From NCBI RefSeq assembly GCF_002216855.1, contig NZ_CP022355.1, forward strand, positions 1,220,695 through 1,284,694: 64,000 bases of DNA, given 5' to 3'. The notes below the pieces were generated by a model. It was not told the origin of the DNA and made no database searches. It saw only the letters and a list, made by a program, of their open reading frames with translations. Source of the stretch: Paraphotobacterium marinum (GTDB lineage: Bacteria > Pseudomonadota > Gammaproteobacteria > Enterobacterales > Vibrionaceae). Shown one piece after another: positions 57,886 to 64,000 of this stretch; position 1 is the stretch's first letter; every line of letters starts with the position of its first letter. Both the position numbers and the translations under genes were made by a program.

Positions 57886-58938
57886 TTACATATTTGATGC
57901 CTTAAGTTTTTCGAAATCTTTTTCATAGATCGCAACTTTGTCACCAACATCCGATTGCCATTCGCTTTTTTTCAACACATCCTCAGGTGGATAAATCATT
58001 GGATTATTTTTAAATTTTTCGGGTAGAAACTTTTTAGCTTCTTTAACTGGTGTTGGATATCCAATCATTAATGCTATTTTTGCAGCATTTTCAGGACGTA
58101 AAAGAAAGTCTATCATTTTATATGCAGCTTCAACGTTCTTGGCACCAGAAGGTATGGCTAAACTATCCATCCATAAGATAGCGCCTTCCTTAGGCCAAAC
58201 TATTTTAATTGGTGCTCCCGCTTTTTGTGCAGCATAAGCAGATCCATTCCAAAGCATACCGATTGATGTTTCACCTTCAATGAATGGATTAGCGGGATAA
58301 TCAGAATTAAAAACAAGAACATTTGGAATTAATTTTTTTAATTTTAAATATGCTTTCTTTATTTCTTCTTCATTCTGGGTATTACCTGAATAACCCAGCG
58401 TAGATAAAGTCATTTGAAAAACTTCCCGTGCATCATCCATAAGCATTACTTGACCTTTATATTTAGGATTCCATAAGTCGTTCCAACTGGTGACTTTAGA
58501 TGTATCTATCACATCTGTATTGATACCTATTCCAGTAGCACCCCATGTATAGGGAATTGAATAATTGTTATTGGGATCAAATGGTTTATTTAAAAATTGA
58601 GGATCTAAATCCTTAAAATATTTAAGTTTAGTATGATCAATTTTTTGTAACATATTCTCTTTATGCATTCTAGAAATAAAGTAAGTTGATGGAACAACCA
58701 AGTCATATCCTTGACCTTGGGTTTTTAATTTAGCATACATGGTTTCATTAGATTCATATTCGGAATAAATGACTTTAATGCCAGTTTCTTTTGTAAAATT
58801 TTCCAAAATCTCTGGTGGGATATATTCTGACCAATTGTAAAAATAGAGGACTTTATCATTGGCTTTTAAAAATGGACAAATAAAAATTGTTAGGAGAACA
58901 ATTAAAATCTTCATTTTTGAATTTAGTGATTCTAACAT
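57886..58938 (-). CDS. potD: Spermidine/putrescine-binding periplasmic protein
   Basis: 350 residues. Signal peptide about 1-27 (MKILIVLLTIFICPFLKAND within a longer n-region); ATG 58938 follows AAGGTAAAAAACG, while MKI at 58914 has no ribosome site. Mature part: VLYFYNWSEYIPPEILENFT, the PotD/PotF start with Trp and Tyr of the ligand pocket, KTQGQGYDLVVPSTYF, NNYSIPYTWGATGIGINTDV, MLWNGSAYAAQKAG, and ILWMDSLAIPSGAKN. Last gene of potABCD; binds spermidine or putrescine (which one is not decided). Confidence 0.93.
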   Translation of the reverse strand: MLESLNSKMKILIVLLTIFICPFLKANDKVLYFYNWSEYIPPEILENFTKETGIKVIYSEYESNETMYAKLKTQGQGYDLVVPSTYFISRMHKENMLQKIDHTKLKYFKDLDPQFLNKPFDPNNNYSIPYTWGATGIGINTDVIDTSKVTSWNDLWNPKYKGQVMLMDDAREVFQMTLSTLGYSGNTQNEEEIKKAYLKLKKLIPNVLVFNSDYPANPFIEGETSIGMLWNGSAYAAQKAGAPIKIVWPKEGAILWMDSLAIPSGAKNVEAAYKMIDFLLRPENAAKIALMIGYPTPVKEAKKFLPEKFKNNPMIYPPEDVLKKSEWQSDVGDKVAIYEKDFEKLKASNM

Positions 58939-58998
58939 CGTTTTTTACCTTAAAAAATCTATTTTCTTAAAGAGTATAAGTGAACTTTTAAAATAATA

Positions 58999-59769
58999 TT
59001 ATATTTTATTTGTTTTTTTATTTATCAATTGAGACAGAAAAATTAATAATAGTGAGGTAAATAATAATATTGTGGCTAATGCATTAACTTGAGGTGAAAC
59101 ACCTACTCGTACCATTGAGTAAATCTTTACGGGAAGAACTTGGTAAGTTGGGCTGGTAACAAATGAACTTACAATTACATCATCAAGGGATAATGTGAAG
59201 CTAAGAAGCCACGAAGAAATAATTGAAGATTTAGTTAGTGGTGTAATTATTTTTCTGAACACTGTAAATTCACTAGCCCCAAGGTCCTGTGCTGCTTCAA
59301 TTATTTTCTTATCAAAAGAAGATAACCTAGAGTAAATAGTAATTACAACGAAAGGCAGACAAAAAGTAGTATGAGCAACAAAAAGGCTCAAAAAACCAAG
59401 AGGTAAACCAATTAATAAGAATAAGCCCAGAAAAGAGATTGCTAAAATTATATCGGGAGACATCATTATAATAAATAGAGAACTTTTTATTAATTTTTTA
59501 CCATTAAAATTATATTTAAAAAGTGCAGTCGAAATTAAGAGCCCTATAATAGTTGCAAAAGTTGCAGAAGTTATTGCAATTAAAATTGAATTAGCGGCCG
59601 CTTGAATCAATGAATCATTTTGAAATAATTGTTCATACCATTTAAACGTAAATTGATCCCATTTTAAGGCAAATCTATTGGAATTAAATGAATTAATAAT
59701 GAGTAGAATGATAGGTGTATACAAAAACACATACACTAATAAACTTATAATTGATAAACTTCTTTTCAT
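58999..59769 (-). CDS. potC: Spermidine/putrescine ABC permease PotC
   Basis: 256 residues, six helices. Start [20 protein letters not shown]; conserved NRFALKWDQFTFKWYEQLF; inner loop EAAQDLGASEFTVFRKIITP, the EAA motif contacting PotA; SFTLSLDDVIVSSFVTSP. Its ATG overlaps the potB stop by one base (TAATG). Intact, unlike potB as given. Confidence 0.93.
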   Translation of the reverse strand: MKRSLSIISLLVYVFLYTPIILLIINSFNSNRFALKWDQFTFKWYEQLFQNDSLIQAAANSILIAITSATFATIIGLLISTALFKYNFNGKKLIKSSLFIIMMSPDIILAISFLGLFLLIGLPLGFLSLFVAHTTFCLPFVVITIYSRLSSFDKKIIEAAQDLGASEFTVFRKIITPLTKSSIISSWLLSFTLSLDDVIVSSFVTSPTYQVLPVKIYSMVRVGVSPQVNALATILLFTSLLLIFLSQLINKKTNKI

Positions 59770-60652
59770 TATAAATTAATTCCATTAACTTTATCATTAT
59801 TACGTTTAGAAAACTTATGATAAAAATAAATAAAAATTGCCATAATCAAAGTTAAGGCAATACTAATGGCTGCTCCAAATGGCCAGTTTTGAATGTATAA
59901 AATTTGATTTTTTATAATATTACCAATTAAAATATTTTTAGCACCGCCTAAGAGGTCAGAAATATAAAACATTCCAAGAGCTGGTAAAAAGACTAGAAGT
60001 ATACCACCAATAATTGATGGAATTGTAAGTGGGATAAGAATCTTAGTTACCCTTTGAAAACTGTTTGCACCAAGATCTTTCGCTGCTTCAAAAAGAGTCT
60101 TATCGAGTTTTTCAAATCCAGCATAAAGAGGTAGGATCATAAATGGTAGTAGTACATAAACGAACCCAATAATAACCGCAAGCTCTGTGTATAAAAGGCG
60201 AAGAGGGTGATCTATTATACCAATAAACATCAAAAGCTTATTGAGTAAACCATTGGTACCCAATATTCCCTTGATAGCATAGGTTCTTATCAATGAGTTG
60301 GTCCAAAATGGTATAATTACTAAAATGAGTAAAATTGATTGAACACTTTTTTTTGTTGGCTAATAAAGTATGCAAAAGGATAAGCAATTAGAAGGCATAA
60401 AAGTGTAGCTATAGAGGCCATAAATAGAGAATGTAGAAAAACTTTAAGATATAAAACATCTAACAGGTTCTCATAGTTAGCTAAAGTTGGCTTTAGATAA
60501 AAAAATGAATCTCTACTTGGCTCAAGAAAACTAACTACAATAACAAAGACATTAGGTGCAAGAGCAAATAATATCATCCATAGAAAGATTAGGAGCAGTA
60601 TTAATTTTTTAAAGCTATAAAATTGTGTTGTTATTTTCATTTTCGTTTTCAT
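59769..60652 (-). CDS. potB: Spermidine/putrescine ABC permease PotB, frameshifted as given
   Basis: Permease partner of PotC. The 5' frame (from ATG 60652, overlapping potA by 38 bases) has [20 protein letters not shown] and stops after NQFYSF. Adding one A to the run at 60347-60354 gives [20 protein letters not shown] and [20 protein letters not shown], matching PotB closely; total 294 residues. EAA loop: [20 protein letters not shown]. The single repair in an eight-base homopolymer with intact sequence on both sides suggests a sequencing shortfall. Confidence 0.9.
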
Positions 60653-61772
60653 TTTCTAAGATGACTTCCCAGTTTTCGATCCAATCAACGGAAACTTTTT
60701 GACCAATTTTATGATCCACATCTGGCTCATCTTCATTAAAAAACTCACTTACCATAATTTTTAAACCTGATTCTAACTCTATAATTGATTCAAGTGTTGA
60801 ACCTTTGTATGTTCTCTCATTTACATGACCCAAAAATGTGTCAACAAAATCCAAATTTTTAATATCCTTTATCTCCTTTATTTTTATATCTTCAGGTCGC
60901 AATAATACCTTAAGTTTTTGACCATTTTTAACTGGTTTAGAGTATTTTATTTTTTTCTGTTTGCTTTCGATATTAATTAAAATATATTCGTCATTTACTC
61001 GATTTACAACAATCGCATCAAATATATTTATTTCTCCAATAAATTTTGCTACAAAGAGATTATTTGGATTTTCATAAATTTCTTTTGGCGATCCTATTTG
61101 TTCAATTTGCCCATTTTTTAATACGACTATTCTATCAGACATAGACAAAGCTTCTTCTTGATCATGAGTAACAAAGATAAAAGTTATCCCTAATTTTCTT
61201 TGAAGTTGTTTTAATTCAAGCTGCATTCTTTTACGTAATTTATAATCAAGTGCTGAAAGGGACTCATCAAGTAAAAGCACTTTTGGTTCGTTAATGACAG
61301 CCCTTGCAATAGCTACACGCTGTTGTTGACCACCTGATAATTGCGATGGCATTTTATCATAATAACTTTCGAGTTGAACCATTTTTAAGGTATTTATAAC
61401 TTTGGTTTTAATATCTTCTTTTTTAACTCGTTTCATTTTGAGTCCGAATGCAACATTCTCAAAAACATTCATATGAGGAAAAAGAGCGTATGACTGAAAA
61501 ACCGTATTTACAGTCCTTTTTTCAGGTACTTGTTCATTAACTGTTTCATCATCGATAATGATTTGACCACTATCTATTTTTTCAAATCCAGCTATGATTC
61601 TTAGTAAAGTTGTTTTACCGCAACCAGAAGGACCCAATATCGTTATAAATTCACTATTAAAAACATCAAGATTTATTTGATTCAATATTAATTTATTACC
61701 ATAAAATTTATTGATATTATTTAAAGACACAATATTTTTTTGGGGATTAAATCTGTTCAATTTTAACCTCAT
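60615..61772 (-). CDS. potA: Spermidine/putrescine ABC transporter ATPase
   Basis: 385 residues. Walker [10 protein letters not shown] at 47-55, Q-loop [20 protein letters not shown], signature [15 protein letters not shown] near 143, Walker [13 protein letters not shown], switch His in [15 protein letters not shown], and a C-terminal regulatory TOBE domain with [10 protein letters not shown]. First gene of the potABCD operon. The C terminus is an Asn/Glu-rich repeat (ENENENENN) encoded by a simple sequence near 60625-60650 that overlaps the potB start. Confidence 0.94.
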   Translation of the reverse strand: MRLKLNRFNPQKNIVSLNNINKFYGNKLILNQINLDVFNSEFITILGPSGCGKTTLLRIIAGFEKIDSGQIIIDDETVNEQVPEKRTVNTVFQSYALFPHMNVFENVAFGLKMKRVKKEDIKTKVINTLKMVQLESYYDKMPSQLSGGQQQRVAIARAVINEPKVLLLDESLSALDYKLRKRMQLELKQLQRKLGITFIFVTHDQEEALSMSDRIVVLKNGQIEQIGSPKEIYENPNNLFVAKFIGEINIFDAIVVNRVNDEYILINIESKQKKIKYSKPVKNGQKLKVLLRPEDIKIKEIKDIKNLDFVDTFLGHVNERTYKGSTLESIIELESGLKIMVSEFFNEDEPDVDHKIGQKVSVDWIENWEVILENENENENNNTIL

Positions 61773-61888
61773 AATCAGAATAATCTTAATGAATTTAGTA
61801 AATTAGTTTAGACAATTATTATATATCATATATTATATAATTTTAATTAATCAACCTTCAATAAGATAAAAAATTTATAGGAATTTGC

Positions 61889-62746
61889 ATGAAAAATGAT
61901 GAAAGACAAGAAGCATCTAACATAAATGAATTGATTAAAAGAATCAATTTAGGTGCTTTTGATGTAGTTAAACAATCTTTGACATTAATAAAATCAAATT
62001 GTGTATTAATTTTCTTTTTGATGCTTTTTTATTATTTAATACAATTTGCAGTTACTTATATTATTTTAAATCTACATTACAATGATTTAGGTGCAGTTAT
62101 TAATAAATTAGTTGTATCTTTACAATCTCCTAATGATAATCAAGAAACTAATTTAGTGCTATATCCTTTTATCATTGCATCGTTGGGTGGTAAAATTGTC
62201 ACTGCTCCATTGTTGTTTGGTCTCAGCTTTATTTTTTTAAGACTAAATTTAAAACAAAAAATGCATTTTAAGGATATATTTAATGGTTTCTCATACCTGA
62301 TGGTGTCTTTAACACTCGTTTTTTTTACATCACTAATAGAATCATTTTCACAAGTTATCCCTATCATAGGTTCTATCATAAATTTTTATTTGATGATGGT
62401 CTTAAGCTTATCCATGTTTTTTCTAGTTACCTTTAAAATTTCACCCGTAGAAGCTATCAAATATTCTATAAAAGGTGTTAACACTAATTTTATGAAAGTT
62501 TTTTCTATATACCTGATAAATATTTTAATTTGTATTGGTTTGTTTATTGTTTTCTCAATGGTAAGCTCGGCAAATTCTTATTTGTTTGCAATATTAGCCA
62601 TATTATATTTTATCTTTACTGTTTCACTTTTTATTAGTAGTCAGAGTATAATATTCAAAGAGATCATCAATAATAACGATCCTCAAGAAACTGAAAACTC
62701 GGTTCTTAATCAACATAATAAAAAGGATGATTTGTTTGATGCATAA
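61889..62746 (+). CDS. Hypothetical membrane protein
   Basis: 285 residues, about six helices, with a cytoplasmic N terminus NELIKRINLGAFDVVKQSLT and a charged tail. The layout resembles BPSS1780-like/DUF membrane proteins, with the paired GAFDVVKQSL ... SPVEAIKYSIKGVNTNFMKV amphipathic segments, but the family call is tentative. Single gene divergent from potA, ending in a strong terminator. No function proposed. Confidence 0.65.
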   Translation: MKNDERQEASNINELIKRINLGAFDVVKQSLTLIKSNCVLIFFLMLFYYLIQFAVTYIILNLHYNDLGAVINKLVVSLQSPNDNQETNLVLYPFIIASLGGKIVTAPLLFGLSFIFLRLNLKQKMHFKDIFNGFSYLMVSLTLVFFTSLIESFSQVIPIIGSIINFYLMMVLSLSMFFLVTFKISPVEAIKYSIKGVNTNFMKVFSIYLINILICIGLFIVFSMVSSANSYLFAILAILYFIFTVSLFISSQSIIFKEIINNNDPQETENSVLNQHNKKDDLFDA

Positions 62747-62788
62747 ATAAAATACTCCATATTTATGATAAATATGGAGTATTTTATT
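62746..62788. terminator. Perfect 21-bp bidirectional terminator
   Basis: Inverted repeat AATAAAATACTCCATATTTA (from 62746) with its complement ending at 62788 and a minimal loop at 62767, between convergent genes. A/T-rich flanks supply T-tails on both strands. Confidence 0.88.
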
Positions 62789-62805
62789 GTTGTTTATGCG
62801 TTTGA

Positions 62806-64000
62806 TTAATTACTTGTAATAGACTTTTTTAAGCTTTTCTGAAACGACAATACTAAGAACATTATCCCCAGTATCAAATAACCAACCGAAATTTGGTAAC
62901 ACATTGACTTTTGGAGTGTGTCTAAATGCCATGGCAGATAAATTAGTCCATTCAAATCAACTGAATGTATTATACCGAAAAAAGAAAATATACTTAATAT
63001 AAAAAGATAAACGCTAGCAGTTTTAAGTTTTTTATCAATTAACTCTGCTACAAGACCACCCCAAAGCATCCCAGTTAATATATTTCCATTTATTAGCGCA
63101 TTTAAAACTAATGCATCTTTATAGATAGCACCACTTTGGGATGTTAAACCTGATAAATTTGTTCCTAATGCAAAAACCATCATACCAGCAATAACTAAAA
63201 CAGGTTTAATTGCGGATGGGAACATCGCAAAAGCAGATGCCACGTAATGTTTTCTTTTTACAGATGCAAAACCTTGAGCAGTAATTTCCATGCTAACAAA
63301 AATTAAAATTGGAGCAAAAATTGCGGAAGGTATTGCTTGTACTAAAAAAGAAATAACTCCAAAACTACCTAATGCAGCAATAATTACGGCTAGATAAAGA
63401 GTGTAACCAATTCTTGCGTCCATAGCTTTGTAAGCAGGTTGACCAGCATAAGCAGTTGTTTGTGTAATACTCCCAAAGAAAGCCCCTAATAAGGTAACAC
63501 AGCCGTCTAAAAATAGTATTTGCTTGGGTTTATATGGCGCACCGACTTCCATTGCGCTCACAGTTACATTTATATCTCCAATTATAACTAAAATTGCGTA
63601 AGGTATAATTGCTGGCAAATATTTATAAATAATATTAAAACCATTAAATAAATCTAGTGAAAAAGAAGGTAATAAAAAATTAAAGTCAGCTTTTGGAGCG
63701 ATATATTTTATGTCTAAAAGCCCTTGACTTCCTAAGAGTTGATATAAAAACGTGCATAAGATCACACCAATTAATAGACCCGGGAGTCTTTTGGGAAATG
63801 GCACTTTTGCTATTAAGGTGTATAAAACAAACCCTAGAGAAATGATTCCCAATAATGGTAGTTCAAAAACTTCTTTAAGAGCGAATATACCTATCATAAA
63901 GCCAATCCCTGCTAAAGAGCCTAGTAATCCAGACATAGGGACAATTCTTGTTACGTAATTTGCAACAGGTGATGCTAGAATTTTTAATGCTGCAATGATA
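62806..64000 (-). CDS. NCS2-type permease, 5' end outside window
   Basis: Membrane permease resembling the NCS2 (xanthine/uracil-type) superfamily; the open frame runs through the right edge (IIAALKILASPVANYVTRIV precedes the first internal ATG at 63936). Features: EVGAPYKPKQILFLDGCVTL, LLGAFFGSITQTTAYAGQPA (the typical NxxT/GxT re-entrant region), GYTLYLAVIIAALGSFGVIS, IFAPILIFVSMEITAQGFAS. About 398 residues are visible with some ten helices. Substrate undetermined. Convergent with the preceding membrane-protein gene. Confidence 0.72.
   Translation of the reverse strand, partial: IIAALKILASPVANYVTRIVPMSGLLGSLAGIGFMIGIFALKEVFELPLLGIISLGFVLYTLIAKVPFPKRLPGLLIGVILCTFLYQLLGSQGLLDIKYIAPKADFNFLLPSFSLDLFNGFNIIYKYLPAIIPYAILVIIGDINVTVSAMEVGAPYKPKQILFLDGCVTLLGAFFGSITQTTAYAGQPAYKAMDARIGYTLYLAVIIAALGSFGVISFLVQAIPSAIFAPILIFVSMEITAQGFASVKRKHYVASAFAMFPSAIKPVLVIAGMMVFALGTNLSGLTSQSGAIYKDALVLNALINGNILTGMLWGGLVAELIDKKLKTASVYLFILSIFSFFGIIHSVDLNGLIYLPWHLDTLQKSMCYQISVGYLILGIMFLVLSFQKSLKKSITSN

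Noticed and set aside
1-64000. Genome decay of an endosymbiont as explanation for the broken genes
   Set aside because: Seventeen breaks share one direction and cause, hit essential genes such as purC, and leave flanking motifs intact; sequencing undercall explains this better.

Overview
The window comes from an AT-rich (roughly 30% GC by eye) gammaproteobacterium. Many proteins have the form typical of Vibrio, Shewanella or other Alteromonadales-like bacteria: a long PurC of about 369 residues, a stand-alone second EF-G, DUF3581, RadD, HelD, a YdiJ-like oxidoreductase, AstB and MgsA. No rRNA, tRNA, insertion sequence, prophage or CRISPR array is visible, so the genus stays open.

Layout. 1-5966: an amino-acid ABC transporter (aapJ-aapQ-aapM, minus strand) beside a ydiJ-like gene. 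6065-7674: a small ORF and an orphan astB. 7829-11061: a Fur-box-led FecCD/FecE-type transporter followed by an outer-membrane porin. 11371-12479: purC. 12679-30206: sugar catabolism: fucP-like permease; a minus-strand operon uxaB, aldo-keto reductase, mutarotase-lactonase fusion, kdgK, eda; divergent uxaA; and, after an interlude (NYN protein, MATE pump, phytochelatin synthase, small unknown genes, ABC exporter, DUF4870), lgoD and its divergent regulator lgoR. 30255-32885: AGE epimerase, glucokinase and HAD phosphatase. 33062-39127: LysE exporter, an unknown gene, an NSS transporter with its tiny MetS subunit, patatin, ribA and an MFS exporter. 39233-54695: housekeeping and envelope genes (DUF1289, rplY, radD, rsuA, lgt, ybbA-ybbP, EamA, FUSC, helD, mgsA, second EF-G). 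55126-64000: DUF2786, PAP2 and DUF3581 proteins, the potABCD polyamine importer, a membrane protein and the 3' part of an NCS2 permease.

How the genes fit together. The sugar genes assemble into one complete route: L-galactose is imported by the FucP-like permease, anomerised and oxidised to the lactone, hydrolysed to L-galactonate, oxidised by LgoD to D-tagaturonate, reduced by UxaB to D-altronate, dehydrated by UxaA to KDG, then split by KdgK and Eda into pyruvate and glyceraldehyde 3-phosphate. No uronate isomerase is present, which argues against galacturonate as the input. A near-identical 25-bp element lies at the same distance upstream of fucP and uxaB.

Quality note. At least 17 points in 16 genes break a reading frame, and every one is repaired by adding a single A or T to an A/T homopolymer. 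This one-directional bias looks like homopolymer undercalling in the assembly rather than gene decay. Such genes are listed here as one CDS spanning the break, and the break is stated in each entry.
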